A stretch of 64,000 nucleotides of DNA from an uncultured Verrucomicrobiota bacterium (GCA_937872095.1 CALMNW010000076.1:62001-126000); one strand, 5' to 3'; positions 25,350 through 35,041 are shown, counted from the stretch's first letter. Translations and numbers: made by a program. The notes: generated from the letters alone by a model not told the origin.

Positions 25350-27149
25350 ATGAAGACGAAAAATCCCAAATTGATCCAGTGGGTCGAAGAGATCGCCGCC
25401 CTTTGCAAGCCCGACGCCATCCGCTGGTGCGACGGCTCGCCAGCCGAATACGACGACCTGTGCAAGAAGATGGTCGCGGCCGGCGCCGCCACGCCCCTGC
25501 CGAAGCGCCCGAACAGCTTCCTGTTCCGCAGCGATCCGAGCGACGTGGCGCGGGTCGAGGACCGCACCTACATCGCGTCGAAAACCCAGATCGAAGCCGG
25601 TCCGACCAACAACTGGATCGATCCGGTCGAACTGAAGAAGACCATGGCCGGCCTGTACGACGGCTGCATGAAAGGCCGCACCCTGTACGTGATTCCGTTC
25701 AGCATGGGTCCGGTCGGTTCCCCCATCGCGAAGATCGGCGTGGAAATCACCGACTCCCCCTACGTCGTGGTGAACATGCACATCATGACGCGCGTCGGCG
25801 ACCAGGTGCTCGAGACTCTCGGAGAAGACGGCGAGTTCATCCCGTGCCTGCACTCCATCGGCGCGCCGCTGCAGCCCGGCCAGCAGGACGTGTCCTGGCC
25901 CTGCGCCCCGATCGAGAAGAAGTACATCGCCCACTTCCCGGAAGAGAATCTCATCTGGTCCTTCGGGTCGGGATACGGCGGCAACGCCTTGCTGGGCAAG
26001 AAATGCCTGGCCCTGCGCATCGCCTCGACGATGGCCCGCCGCGAGGGCTGGATGGCCGAGCACATGCTCATCCTGCGCCTGACCAATCCGCAAGGCCGGC
26101 GCTTCCACGTCGCCGCGGCCTTCCCGAGCGCCTGCGGCAAGACCAATCTCGCCATGCTCCAGCCCACCATTCCGGGCTGGAAGTGCGAGTGCATCGGCGA
26201 CGACATCGCCTGGATGAAAATCCGGGAAGACGGCCGCCTGCACGCCATCAATCCGGAATCCGGCTTCTTCGGCGTCGCGCCCGGCACCAGCTACAAGTCC
26301 AATCCGATGGCCATGGAATCGATCAAGGAAAATTCCATCTTCACCAACTGCGTTCTGACCGACGACGGCGACGTCTGGTGGGAAGAGATGAACGTCGAAT
26401 GCAAGCACGGCATCGACTGGAAGGGCCAGGACTGGACGCCGGACAAGAAGGACGCCAACGGCAAGCCGGTCAAGGGCGCCCATCCCAACGCGCGCTTCAC
26501 CGCGCCGGCGCGCCAGTGCCCGGTCATCTGCCCGGATTGGGAAGATCCCGACGGCGTGCCGATCGACATCTTCATCTTCGGCGGCCGGCGTTCCAGTCTG
26601 GTGCCGCTGGTCAGCCAGGCGTTCGACTGGGACCACGGCGTGTACATGGGCGCCACGGCCGCGTCGGAAGCCACCGCGGCGGCGCTGGACGTCAAAAAGG
26701 CCATCCGCCGCGACCCGATGGCCATGTTGCCGTTCTGCGGTTACAACGTCGGCGACTATTGGCAGCACTGGTTCGACATGGGCGACAAGCTCGGCGCCAA
26801 GGCGCCGCAGATCTTCTACGTGAACTGGTTTCGTAAGTCCCCCGAGGGCAAGTGGCTGTGGCCGGGCTTCGGCGACAATTCCCGCGTCCTGAAATGGATG
26901 TGCGAACGCGTCGAAGGCAAAGTCGACGGCGTGGAAACGCCGGTCGGCATCCTGCCGAAAGCCTGCGACCTGGACGTCGGCGGCCTGCATCTCGGCGAGG
27001 CCGACATCGCCGAACTGCTGCGCATCGATCTGGGCGGCTGGAAGAGCGAAGTGCCGGAGATCGAGGAATTCCTGAACAAGGCCGGCGACCGGTTGCCGGC
27101 CCGCATGAAAGCGCAACTCGCCGGGCTCAAGAAGCGCGTCGGCCTTTGA
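25350..27149 (+). CDS. pckG: Phosphoenolpyruvate carboxykinase (GTP)
   Basis: This enzyme interconverts oxaloacetate plus GTP with PEP, CO2 and GDP, in gluconeogenesis or, in some anaerobes, in the reverse carboxylating direction. The 599-residue protein has family-typical length and motifs: [23 protein letters not shown] (substrate loop), the P-loop [12 protein letters not shown] near residue 260, IGDDIAWMK and the FIFGGRRSS segment. It stands alone, with 161 bp upstream and a strong terminator downstream. Confidence 0.97.
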   Translation: MKTKNPKLIQWVEEIAALCKPDAIRWCDGSPAEYDDLCKKMVAAGAATPLPKRPNSFLFRSDPSDVARVEDRTYIASKTQIEAGPTNNWIDPVELKKTMAGLYDGCMKGRTLYVIPFSMGPVGSPIAKIGVEITDSPYVVVNMHIMTRVGDQVLETLGEDGEFIPCLHSIGAPLQPGQQDVSWPCAPIEKKYIAHFPEENLIWSFGSGYGGNALLGKKCLALRIASTMARREGWMAEHMLILRLTNPQGRRFHVAAAFPSACGKTNLAMLQPTIPGWKCECIGDDIAWMKIREDGRLHAINPESGFFGVAPGTSYKSNPMAMESIKENSIFTNCVLTDDGDVWWEEMNVECKHGIDWKGQDWTPDKKDANGKPVKGAHPNARFTAPARQCPVICPDWEDPDGVPIDIFIFGGRRSSLVPLVSQAFDWDHGVYMGATAASEATAAALDVKKAIRRDPMAMLPFCGYNVGDYWQHWFDMGDKLGAKAPQIFYVNWFRKSPEGKWLWPGFGDNSRVLKWMCERVEGKVDGVETPVGILPKACDLDVGGLHLGEADIAELLRIDLGGWKSEVPEIEEFLNKAGDRLPARMKAQLAGLKKRVGL

Positions 27150-27170
27150 TCATCGGCCGGTCCGGCGACG

Positions 27171-27206
27171 GAATCCGCAGTCCTTCGGTGGACTGCGGAT
27201 TCTTTT
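27171..27206 (+). terminator. Strong intrinsic terminator after pckG
   Basis: A 13-bp perfect stem, GAATCCGCAGTCC paired with GGACTGCGGATTC around TTCGGT, is followed by TTTTT. Confidence 0.93.
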
Positions 27207-27237
27207 TGCGGTAGATTTCCCCCACCTTTCCGAAGCC

Positions 27238-27483
27238 ATGAAGAAAAAAGTCGTCATCCGCTATTTCGCGCTCGTCGGCGCCCGGCGCGGCACGCAGTCC
27301 GAGCCCTACGAAACCGAGGCCGCTACCGCCCGCCAGCTGCTCCACGAAATCCAAGCCAACGGCCACTTCCCCCTCACCACCAACATCGTCAAGGCCGCCA
27401 TCAACGACGAATTCGTCGAATGGGACGCCCCCATCCAGGACGGCGACCAGATCACGCTCCTGCCGCCCTTCTCCGGCGGTTGA
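27238..27483 (+). CDS. MoaD/ThiS-family ubiquitin-like sulfur carrier
   Basis: The 81-residue protein has the beta-grasp pattern of molybdopterin synthase small subunits: VVIRYFALVGARRG at the start, AATARQLLHEIQ, VKAAINDEFV, and the essential C-terminal LLPPFSGG ending in Gly-Gly. Such proteins carry sulfur as a C-terminal thiocarboxylate. No MoaE or other molybdenum-cofactor gene is adjacent, so it could serve molybdopterin synthesis in trans or another sulfur-transfer route. It starts 30 bp after the pckG terminator. Confidence 0.85.
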   Translation: MKKKVVIRYFALVGARRGTQSEPYETEAATARQLLHEIQANGHFPLTTNIVKAAINDEFVEWDAPIQDGDQITLLPPFSGG

Positions 27484-27550
27484 GGTTCTCCGGGAGGCGT
27501 CACTCCGGACTGGCTTCCGGACGCGGATTGGCGTATAGGAACAACCCAGC

Positions 27551-28657
27551 ATGTCCGCACCCCACCATTCGCGCCCGGCCGTCCTCGATCTCTTCGCGGG
27601 CGCCGGCGGGCTGGGCCTGGGATTGACGTGGGCCGGCTTCCGCGTGCAGGCCGCGAACGAATACGAACCCGTTTTCGCCGCGACCTACGCCCTGAATCAT
27701 TCCGAAACCGCCGTCGTGGCCGGCGACGTCCTCGATCCGACCGTTCGCGCCGCATTGCTCGCGGCGGCCCAAGGCGTCGATCTGGTCGCCGGCGGCCCGC
27801 CCTGCCAGGGATTCAGCACCGTCGGGAAAAAAGACGAAGACGATCCGCGCAACAAGCTGTTCTACGCCTTCCTCGAAATCGTCGGCGCCCTGAAACCGCG
27901 CGCCGTTCTGTTCGAAAACGTCAGCGGGTTCCGCCGCATGTACGGCGGGCGCGCCTTCCAGGCCCTCTACCGGGGGCTGGAAGATCTCGGCTATCCGGCG
28001 CTGCACTGCGACATCCTCAACGCCGTGGAATACGGCGTCCCGCAATCCCGGCAGCGGACGTTCGTCGTGGCCTTCCGCGAAAACGCCGCTTTCCGTTTTC
28101 CGGCGCCCACGCACGGCGAACCCGACAAGCTGTTCCGCGCGAAACCTCCGCTGACGCTAGACGAGGCCCTGTCCGATCTGCCGGCGGTCCGTTCGGGAGA
28201 ATCCAGCGACCGCTACCGCTCTCCTCCGCAAAACGACTACCAGGCGTTCATGCGCACCGGCGCCGGCGAAACGCTGACGGAACACGACGGCCCTTGGCAC
28301 GGCGAACGGCTGCTGGCCGTGCTGGCGCAAGTGCCGCCGGGCGGCACGATCCTCGACGTGCCCGAGAACCTGCGGCCGCGGTCGTGCTTCGCGAACACCT
28401 ACGCCCGCCTGTGGGCGGATCGGCCGTCCACGACCATCACCCGCAATTTCGGCACGCCCAGCAGCAGCCGCTGCATCCATCCCCGGGCGGATCGCGGCCT
28501 GACGACCCGCGAAGGCGCCCGGCTCCAGAGCTTTCCGGATAGCTATCAGTTCACGGGCACGCGCATTCGGAAAAACCTGCAGATCGGCAACGCGGTCCCC
28601 CCGCTGCTCGCCCGGGCGCTCGGTCAGGAAATCTTCCGCGCGCTGGTGGACACGTAG
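27551..28657 (+). CDS. DNA (cytosine-5)-methyltransferase, solitary
   Basis: The 368-residue enzyme contains the ordered C5-methyltransferase motifs: I (DLFAGAGGLGLGLTWAGF), IV with the catalytic Cys (GGPPCQGFSTVG), VI (VLFENVSGF), VIII (QSRQRTFVV), then the target-recognition region and motif X (NLQIGNAVPPLLARALG). All key residues are present, so it should be active. No restriction endonuclease, Vsr or specificity gene lies beside it. It is therefore either an orphan regulatory methyltransferase or the remnant of a restriction-modification pair. It converges with dnaE 4 bases downstream. Confidence 0.92.
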   Translation: MSAPHHSRPAVLDLFAGAGGLGLGLTWAGFRVQAANEYEPVFAATYALNHSETAVVAGDVLDPTVRAALLAAAQGVDLVAGGPPCQGFSTVGKKDEDDPRNKLFYAFLEIVGALKPRAVLFENVSGFRRMYGGRAFQALYRGLEDLGYPALHCDILNAVEYGVPQSRQRTFVVAFRENAAFRFPAPTHGEPDKLFRAKPPLTLDEALSDLPAVRSGESSDRYRSPPQNDYQAFMRTGAGETLTEHDGPWHGERLLAVLAQVPPGGTILDVPENLRPRSCFANTYARLWADRPSTTITRNFGTPSSSRCIHPRADRGLTTREGARLQSFPDSYQFTGTRIRKNLQIGNAVPPLLARALGQEIFRALVDT

Positions 28658-28661
28658 CGGC

Positions 28662-31600
28662 TCAGCCGCCGCGGGATCTCCACCGGGATTCCGGCGGAGC
28701 CTTCAGGCCGGCCTGCTTGACGGTGCCGACATAGAGACCGTCGACGATTTTTTCGCATTCCTTCGCCAGCGCTTCCGACACGCGCACGGTCAAATGGCTG
28801 CCGGCGCGCACGTGCACCTTGGCGTTGTCGGGATACAGCAGGCAGATGTTGAGCGGCGTGGTTCCCGGATGGCGCCGGATCGTTTCTTTCAGTTCGTTCA
28901 TCCGCTCTTCCGACCAGGTGCCGACGTTCACGTGCAAGCTCAGGCCGGTCGTGAACCGCGCCGGCACTTCGTCGATGGGATAGACCTCGTCCACGGTCAG
29001 CGTGTTCGCGCCGCCGGCGTTGTCCTTGCGCACGCTGCCGCACAGCATCACCGCCGCGTCGGGCTGCAGATGGATGCCGAATTGGGCGTAGGCTTCCGGA
29101 AACGCCACGGCGGAAATCGAGCCCTCCAGCGTGTCGAGGCGGAAGGACATCATCGGGCGCGGCATTTCGTCGGGCTTCTTCGGCTTCGTGAACCGCTTCT
29201 GGGCGTTCACGACGAGGCCGCCGATGCGCGTGCGCGTGCGCTCGGGCAGTTCGGCGAAGCGAGCGACGTCGCACTGGTTGTACTTCTCCAGCGTCCACGC
29301 GCACGCCAGCAGCGGATGGCCCGAAATGTAGAAGCCGATCAGTTCCTTCTCGAACGCGAGCATCTGTTTCTGGGGCCACGGTTCGGCGGCGGGCAGGTCC
29401 GCATCGGCCATGACGACGCCGGCCGCGTCGTCGCCGCCGAGCAGGTCGAACAGCGACGACTGGCCCGCCGCCTTGTCCTTGCGGAGCGAGGCCGCATAGC
29501 CCATCGCGATCTCGATGCCCCCGAACAGGCGGCCGCGCGTCAGCCCCGTGAAGTCGAACGCACCGCACTTCACCAGCGCCTCGATCGTCTTCTTGTTGAC
29601 GTCGCCGTTTTCGATGCGCTCGCAGAAATCCACCAGGCCCTTGAACGGGCCGTTCGCCTCGCGCTCTTTCACGAGCGCCTCGACGGCGCCTGCGCCGACG
29701 CCTTTCACGCCGGCGAGCCCGTAGCGGATCGCGCCCTTCACCGGCGTGAAGCGCAGGCCGCTCTCGTTGACGTCCGGCGGCAGCACCTGGATGCCCATCT
29801 TCTGGGCCTCGGCCACCAGCACCGGCAGCTTGTCGGTGTTGCCGATTTCCGACGACAGCATCGCCGCCATGAATTCGACCGGATGGTTCGCCTTCAGATA
29901 GGCCGTTTGGAACGTCACGATCCCGTACGCCGCCGAGTGCGACTTGTTGAAGCCGTAGGACGCGAATTCCGAAATCTGGTCGAAGATCTGGCCCGCCTTG
30001 GCCGCGGTGCAGGTCTTTTTCTTCACGCAGCCTTCGGTGAACGCCTGGCGCTGCTTGGCCATTTCCTCGGGCTTTTTCTTGCCCATCGCGCGGCGCAGAA
30101 TGTCGCCCTGGCCCATGCTGAATCCGGCGAGGATGCCGGCGGCCTGCTGCACCTGCTCCTGATAGACCATGATGCCGTAGGTTTCCTTCAGGACGTCTTC
30201 CAGCAGCGGATGCGGGTATTCGATCGGCTCGCGCCCGTGCTTGCGGGCGATGAACGAGGGGATCATGCTCATCGGTCCCGGCCGATAGAGCGCGATCATG
30301 GCGATCAGCTCCTCGATCCGGTTGAGCTGCAGCTGGCGCAACAGGTCGCGCATGCCCTCGGATTCGACCTGGAACACGCCCACGGTGTCGCCGCGCGCCA
30401 GCAGTTCGTAGGTCTGCGGATCGTCCAGCGGGAGATTGTCCGGATCCGGCGCGACGCCCGTGGTGCGCTGGACGTTGTCGCAGGCCTCGCGCACCACCGT
30501 CAGGGTCTTCAGGCCCAGGAAGTCCATCTTCAGCAGGCCCGATTCCTCCAGCGGCACCGCTTCCCACTGCGAAATGACGTTGCCGTCTTTGTCCTTCGTC
30601 AGCGGGATCAGCTCGATCAGGGGTTTTTCGCCGATGACGACGCCCGCCGCGTGCGTGCCGGTCTGCCGCGGCATGTCCTCCAGCGGCGGCGCGAACTTCA
30701 TGATTTCCTGCGCGAACGGCTCGGTCTTGCAGGCGGTCGCGAAATCGAGGCTGTCCTTCTTCGCGCTCAGCAGCGTGGTGCCCGGCATTTCGGGCACCAT
30801 CTTCGCGAGGCGGTCGCAGTCCGGCAGCGGGATTTCCAGCGCGCGGCCGATGTCGCGGATCAGCGTCTTGGCGCCCAGCGTGCCGTAGGTCACGATCTGC
30901 GCCACGCTGTCCGCGCCGTACTTCTGCCGCACGTATTCGATCACCTCGCCGCGCCGCGCCTGGCAGAAATCGATGTCGAAGTCCGGCGGCGACACGCGCT
31001 CCGGATTCAGGAAACGCTCGAAGATCAGCCCGTAGCGCAGCGGATCGATGCCGGTGATGCCCACCGCGTAGGCGATCAAGCTCCCGGCGCCCGAGCCGCG
31101 CCCCGGCCCCACCGGAATGCCCCGCTCCTTTGCCGCGTGGATGAAATCCCACACCACGAGAAAGTAGTTCAGGAAGCCCGTCTTTTCGATCACGCCCAAC
31201 TCGTGGGAAAACCGCGCCGCGATGACCTTTTCGCGGTCGTCCCGGGGATGCTCCAGGTCTTCCACGCCGTAGATCCGGCGGATTCCCTCCGCCGCGATCC
31301 GCATCAAATACTGCTTGTGGGTCAATCCGTCGGGGCACTGGTAGTTCGGGAAGTGCGGATTCTTCTGCCCGCCCAGCGCCAGCTCCACGTTGCAGCGCTC
31401 GGCGATTTTCCACGTGTTCTCGATCGCCTCCGGCAGTTCGCCGAAGAGCTTGCGCATTTCCGCCTCGCTCTTGAGGTAGAACTGGTCGGAGCCGTACTTC
31501 ATGCGGTCCGCCTCGCTCCACTTGGCCTGCGTTTGCAGGCACAGCAGCATTTCGTGCGGCTCGGCGTGGTCGGGCGCGAGGTAGTGCACGTCGTTCGTCG

Positions 31601-32231
31601 CCACCAGCGGCAGGCCCAGTTTCCGCGCCAGCGCGACCAGCTTCTTGTTCACGGGCCGCTGTTCCGGCAAGCCGTGGTCCTGCACTTCGAGATAGAACCG
31701 GTCCGGCCCCATGATCTCCGCGTACTCGCCGGCCAGCTGCTTCGCCTTGTCGTCGAGCCCATCCATGAACGCCTCGGCCACTTCGCCCTTCAGGCACGCG
31801 GACAGCGCGATCAGTCCTTCGCGGTGTTCCGCCAGCAGCGCGCGGTCGATGCGCGGCTTGTAGTAGTAGCCGTCGAGGTGCGCCTTGCTCACCAGCTTCA
31901 TCAGATTCGCGAAGCCGCGGTTGTCCTCCGCCAGCAGCACCAGGTGATTCGCCTGGCGGCCGTTGACCAGCACCTTTTCGCGGTGGCTGCCCGGCGTGAC
32001 GTAGATTTCGCAGCCCAGCAGCGGCTTGATGCCGCGCTTGCGCGCCGCCTTGTAGAAATGCACCGCGCCGAACAGGTTCCCGTGGTCGGTGATCGCCAGC
32101 GCGACCTGACCTTGCTCCCGCGCCCGGTCCATGATCGGGCTATGGTGGTCTTTGCCCCGGTCCAGCGCGCAAAGCCCGTCCAACAGGCTGTACTCGGTGT
32201 GCACATGCAGATGGGTGAATTTCGGTTCCAA
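28662..32231 (-). CDS. dnaE: DNA polymerase III alpha subunit
   Basis: The replicative polymerase subunit is 1189 residues. In order it has the PHP domain (THLHVHTEYSLLDGL, AITDHGNLFGA), the polymerase core with catalytic aspartates (PPDFDIDFCQARRGEVIEY, TGTHAAGVVIG, MSMIPSFIARKHGREPI), the helix-hairpin-helix region (LAGVKGVGAGAVEALVKE) and the OB-fold (RTRIGGLVVNAQKRFTK). Length and order are typical of DnaE1. Several large ORFs on both strands of this interval are frame shadows. A degenerate palindrome array lies upstream. Confidence 0.97.
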   Translation of the reverse strand: MEPKFTHLHVHTEYSLLDGLCALDRGKDHHSPIMDRAREQGQVALAITDHGNLFGAVHFYKAARKRGIKPLLGCEIYVTPGSHREKVLVNGRQANHLVLLAEDNRGFANLMKLVSKAHLDGYYYKPRIDRALLAEHREGLIALSACLKGEVAEAFMDGLDDKAKQLAGEYAEIMGPDRFYLEVQDHGLPEQRPVNKKLVALARKLGLPLVATNDVHYLAPDHAEPHEMLLCLQTQAKWSEADRMKYGSDQFYLKSEAEMRKLFGELPEAIENTWKIAERCNVELALGGQKNPHFPNYQCPDGLTHKQYLMRIAAEGIRRIYGVEDLEHPRDDREKVIAARFSHELGVIEKTGFLNYFLVVWDFIHAAKERGIPVGPGRGSGAGSLIAYAVGITGIDPLRYGLIFERFLNPERVSPPDFDIDFCQARRGEVIEYVRQKYGADSVAQIVTYGTLGAKTLIRDIGRALEIPLPDCDRLAKMVPEMPGTTLLSAKKDSLDFATACKTEPFAQEIMKFAPPLEDMPRQTGTHAAGVVIGEKPLIELIPLTKDKDGNVISQWEAVPLEESGLLKMDFLGLKTLTVVREACDNVQRTTGVAPDPDNLPLDDPQTYELLARGDTVGVFQVESEGMRDLLRQLQLNRIEELIAMIALYRPGPMSMIPSFIARKHGREPIEYPHPLLEDVLKETYGIMVYQEQVQQAAGILAGFSMGQGDILRRAMGKKKPEEMAKQRQAFTEGCVKKKTCTAAKAGQIFDQISEFASYGFNKSHSAAYGIVTFQTAYLKANHPVEFMAAMLSSEIGNTDKLPVLVAEAQKMGIQVLPPDVNESGLRFTPVKGAIRYGLAGVKGVGAGAVEALVKEREANGPFKGLVDFCERIENGDVNKKTIEALVKCGAFDFTGLTRGRLFGGIEIAMGYAASLRKDKAAGQSSLFDLLGGDDAAGVVMADADLPAAEPWPQKQMLAFEKELIGFYISGHPLLACAWTLEKYNQCDVARFAELPERTRTRIGGLVVNAQKRFTKPKKPDEMPRPMMSFRLDTLEGSISAVAFPEAYAQFGIHLQPDAAVMLCGSVRKDNAGGANTLTVDEVYPIDEVPARFTTGLSLHVNVGTWSEERMNELKETIRRHPGTTPLNICLLYPDNAKVHVRAGSHLTVRVSEALAKECEKIVDGLYVGTVKQAGLKAPPESRWRSRGG

Positions 32232-32362
32232 AATCGTCTCTTTCGGGAAAAAGGGTACCCGTTTCTTCTAGCCCATCGCCCCCCCGAATCCAAGCCCATT
32301 TCAGCCTGATTTTCATGCGCCATAACCTTTTATCCGGCAGATGGATACCATATATTTGCTCC

Positions 32363-32416
32363 GTTTTCCTAAGGTTTCCACGCCATGGAAAAACTATTTC
32401 CTCGGCGCGGAAAATC
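32363..32416 (-). repeat. Degenerate TTTTCCAC-type palindrome array upstream of dnaE
   Basis: On the minus strand it reads CGATTTTCCGCGCCGAGGAA, then TAG, then TTTTTCCATGGCGTGGAAAC. This is the same CGA-palindrome-spacer-palindrome layout seen before alaS, in the same orientation relative to the gene, but with more mismatches. Confidence 0.7.
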
Positions 32417-32481
32417 GCCCCCCCTCGTTCGCCGCCATGCGTACGCATAAATTAGTTGTAGATGGGTGTACAAAATAATTT

Positions 32482-32499
32482 GTTAAATTTGGATTTAAC
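32482..32499. promoter_or_regulatory. Inverted repeat upstream of hydrogenase operon, possible operator
   Basis: GTTAAAT-TTGG-ATTTAAC is a perfect 7-base inverted repeat with a 4-base spacer, 107 bases before the hydrogenase start. Its size and symmetry fit a dimeric regulator site. No regulator gene lies beside it. Confidence 0.4.
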
Positions 32500-32605
32500 T
32501 GTAATGTCTATGCGTTGACATTTAGATTTCTAGTGTTTTGGTGGAGATATCGGAGTCGTTTCAATCAGCCGAGAAGCGGGTCCTCCTCGGAGAACAGGTA
32601 GAAGA

Positions 32606-33598
32606 ATGTCCACGATCACCCGGCGCGATTTCTTGAAGTATTGCGGGTTTTCAGCCGCGGCCATCGCCTTGACCTCCAGCAAGCTGGGCTTTTTGGCCGA
32701 AGCCCTCGCCAATCCCTCCGCTCCCTCCGTGATCTGGCTGCACGGAAGTTCCTGCACGGGCTGTTCGGTTTCGCTGCTGAACCGGATCGCCGATGCCGCC
32801 GGACCGGCGCCCACCATCAAGGAAGTCCTCACGGACGCGATCAATCTGGTATATCACGCGACCTTGATGACGCCGGCGGGGGATCCGGCGGTCGCGGAAC
32901 TCCGCCGGGTATACGACGGCGGCAACTACATCCTCGTCTTGGAAGGCGGGGTGCCCACCGCGTTCGGCGGCGCGCCGTGCATCGTCTACAGCCTGCACGG
33001 AGAAGAAACAACGTATCAGCGGGCGGTGCAGGAGATGTCCGCCAAGGCGCTGGCCGTCGTTTGCGTGGGAACCTGCGCCTCGTTCGGCGGCATTCCCGCC
33101 TCCGGCTCCAATCCCACCGGCGTGGTGGGCGTGGGCCAGTTGACCGGGCGCGCCACGATCAACATCTCCGGCTGCCCCGCCAATCCCGACTGGGTGGTCT
33201 GGGCCATCGTGCAGTTGCTCACCGGCACGCCGGTGGATCTGGATGCCGACGGCCGGCCCACGGCGCTCTATACCGAGACCATCCACGGCGCTTCGAAGCA
33301 GCTGGTCCATGACAAGTGCCCGCGAAACCCCTATGTGAATGCGCTGGCGCCGGCCGAGGCCGCCGCTTTCTCGGATTGCGACGGCAAATGCCTGATCCAG
33401 CTGGGCTGCCGCGGACCAAGCACCAAATCGCGGTGCAACGGCTGCTGGAACATCCTGGCGCCGCCGTCCAATCCCGACCCCGTCGATCGCTGGCAGAACA
33501 ACTGGTGCATCGGCGTCAACGCCCCCTGCCACGGGTGCGTGGAGAAAACCTTCCCCGGACCGGAATCCTTCTATGAACCCTATTCCCCCCCGGGATAG
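32606..33598 (+). CDS. [NiFe] hydrogenase small subunit, Tat-exported
   Basis: The 330-residue iron-sulfur subunit starts with a twin-arginine signal (TRRDFLKYCGFSAAAIAL). Cluster ligands are visible. The proximal cluster has C50 and C53 in SSCTGCSVSLLN, plus GTCASFGG and SGCPANPDWVVWAI; the distal/medial clusters have HDKCPRN, CLIQLGCRGPSTKSRCNGCWN and APCHGCVEKTFPGPESF. The proximal motif is CTGC, not CTCC, so it lacks the extra cysteines of oxygen-tolerant enzymes. No C-terminal membrane anchor follows the last cluster, so the mature enzyme should be soluble in the periplasm (group 1 type). It is the first gene of a five-gene operon. Confidence 0.93.
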   Translation: MSTITRRDFLKYCGFSAAAIALTSSKLGFLAEALANPSAPSVIWLHGSSCTGCSVSLLNRIADAAGPAPTIKEVLTDAINLVYHATLMTPAGDPAVAELRRVYDGGNYILVLEGGVPTAFGGAPCIVYSLHGEETTYQRAVQEMSAKALAVVCVGTCASFGGIPASGSNPTGVVGVGQLTGRATINISGCPANPDWVVWAIVQLLTGTPVDLDADGRPTALYTETIHGASKQLVHDKCPRNPYVNALAPAEAAAFSDCDGKCLIQLGCRGPSTKSRCNGCWNILAPPSNPDPVDRWQNNWCIGVNAPCHGCVEKTFPGPESFYEPYSPPG

Positions 33599-33636
33599 GT
33601 CCATCTGAACAACCATCCAGCATACGGAGTACCCCC

Positions 33637-35037
33637 ATGCCCGTCATCGCCATCGCCGTGGATCCCGTCACTCGGATCGAAGGCCACTTGAAAGCCGAAA
33701 TCGAAGTGGACACCATCGGCGGCGTCCAACAGGTCAGCCACGTCCGAATGGTCGGGACCCTGTTCCGCGGATTCGAAAAGCTCCTCGAAGGGCGCGATCC
33801 CCGGGATGCGCCCATCCTCACCTCGCGCATCTGCGGCGTCTGTCCCACCTCCCATGCCGAAGTGGCCGTGCTGGCGCTGGATCAGGCGGGGGGCGTGGAA
33901 GTTCCCGCGGCGGGCCGGATCCTCCGGAACCTCGTCCACGGCGCCTGTTTTCTGGAATCCCACATCCTGCATTTCTATCTGCTGTCGCTGCCGGACTACA
34001 TCAAGGGCCCCGCGATGCCGCCGTGGACGCCGGGCTTCGAAATGGACCGGCGCGTGGATCAAGCGACCACGGACGTGTTCATGGCCCACTATCTGCAAGC
34101 CATCAACGTCCGCCGCAAGTGCCACGAGATGGGCGCCCTGTTCGGCGGCAAGCTGCCGCATACCCCGGCCTACATCGCCGGCGGATTCACGGCGGTGCCT
34201 TCCTCGGCCAATCTGGCGACCTTCGCGGCGCATCTCGACGACGTCATCGCCTTCATCGAGACCTGCTACCTCCCGGACGCGGAACGGCTCGCGTCGCTCT
34301 ACAGCGATTACTTCCGGATCGGGCGCGGGCACGGAAATCTCCTCTGCTACGGCGCCTTCGAGCTCAACGACTCCGGCAGCTCCAAGCTGTTTCCCGCCGG
34401 ACGCGTCCTGAACGGCGGCGGCGTCCAGGCCATGGATGCCGCGGCGATCACCGAAGACGCGACGCATTCGTGGTATACCGACGCCTCGAACAACCAGCAT
34501 CCTTCGGTGGGGGACACCGTTCCCCAATATCCGAAGGACGGCGGCTACAGCTGGCTCAAAGCCCCCCGCTACGGCGGCGTCCCCTACGAATGCGGCCCCT
34601 TGGCGCGCATGTGGAGCAAGGGCGAATATACCAACGGCATCTCGGCCATGGACCGGATCCGCGCGCGCGCCTACGAGGCGCGCTTGCTGGCCGCCGAAAT
34701 GAAAAACTGGCTCGGCGAGATCGGCAACGGCGACACGGTCTATGCCCCGTGGACGAACCCCGGTACCGCGACGGCGGCGGGCCTTTCCGAAGCCCCGCGC
34801 GGAGCGCTGGGGCATTGGATCGGCATCGAGGCCGGCAAAATCTCGCATTACCAGGTGATCACCCCCACGTGCTGGACCATTTCGCCGCGCGACGGCGCGG
34901 GCCAGCTCGGCCCTCTCGAACAGGCCCTGATGGGAACACCCATCGCCAACGTCCATCATCCGGTCGAAGCCCTCCGGGTCATCCATTCGGTCGATCCCTG
35001 CCTGGATTGCGCCACGCACGTCGTGAAGGCGAAATGA
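33637..35037 (+). CDS. [NiFe] hydrogenase large subunit
   Basis: The 466-residue catalytic subunit carries both nickel-ligand motifs: RICGVCP (Cys66/Cys69) and DPCLDCATH (Cys455/Cys458). The N-terminal VDPVTRIEGHL is family-typical. It would be exported together with the Tat-tagged small subunit and oxidises or evolves H2. The tail after the conserved His is only VVKAK, much shorter than the roughly 15-residue peptide normally cleaved during maturation. The ACGGAG ribosome-binding site is clear. The gene lies 38 bp after the small subunit and 4 bp before the protease. Confidence 0.95.
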   Translation: MPVIAIAVDPVTRIEGHLKAEIEVDTIGGVQQVSHVRMVGTLFRGFEKLLEGRDPRDAPILTSRICGVCPTSHAEVAVLALDQAGGVEVPAAGRILRNLVHGACFLESHILHFYLLSLPDYIKGPAMPPWTPGFEMDRRVDQATTDVFMAHYLQAINVRRKCHEMGALFGGKLPHTPAYIAGGFTAVPSSANLATFAAHLDDVIAFIETCYLPDAERLASLYSDYFRIGRGHGNLLCYGAFELNDSGSSKLFPAGRVLNGGGVQAMDAAAITEDATHSWYTDASNNQHPSVGDTVPQYPKDGGYSWLKAPRYGGVPYECGPLARMWSKGEYTNGISAMDRIRARAYEARLLAAEMKNWLGEIGNGDTVYAPWTNPGTATAAGLSEAPRGALGHWIGIEAGKISHYQVITPTCWTISPRDGAGQLGPLEQALMGTPIANVHHPVEALRVIHSVDPCLDCATHVVKAK

Positions 35038-35041
35038 TTCC

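Larger units (their letters stand above)
32232..32605. other. 374-bp divergent intergenic region between dnaE and the hydrogenase operon
   Basis: No gene was seen. It contains the palindrome array, then an AT-rich stretch (32450-32540) with an inverted repeat at 32482 and an isolated TTGACA at 32515. No good -10 box sits 16-18 bases after that TTGACA. A 5' leader of up to about 70 bases precedes the hydrogenase start. Confidence 0.5.

Noticed and set aside
23026-25353. 775-residue plus-strand ORF
   Set aside because: It is antisense to the greA gene and has no recognisable domain.
28624-31797. 1057-residue minus-strand ORF overlapping dnaE
   Set aside because: It is a frame-shifted shadow of dnaE in high-GC DNA. 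The dnaE frame holds all polymerase motifs.
28794-32309. 1171-residue plus-strand ORF
   Set aside because: It lies fully antisense to dnaE, is rich in His, Arg and Gln from reverse-complement codons, and has no domain.
32515-32544. TTGACA upstream of the hydrogenase operon as a promoter
   Set aside because: No acceptable -10 hexamer lies 16-18 bases downstream. I kept only the inverted repeat as a regulatory candidate.
32606-33598. Oxygen-tolerant (six-cysteine proximal cluster) hydrogenase
   Set aside because: The proximal motif reads CTGC without the extra cysteine of CTCC, so the standard oxygen-sensitive type is more likely.
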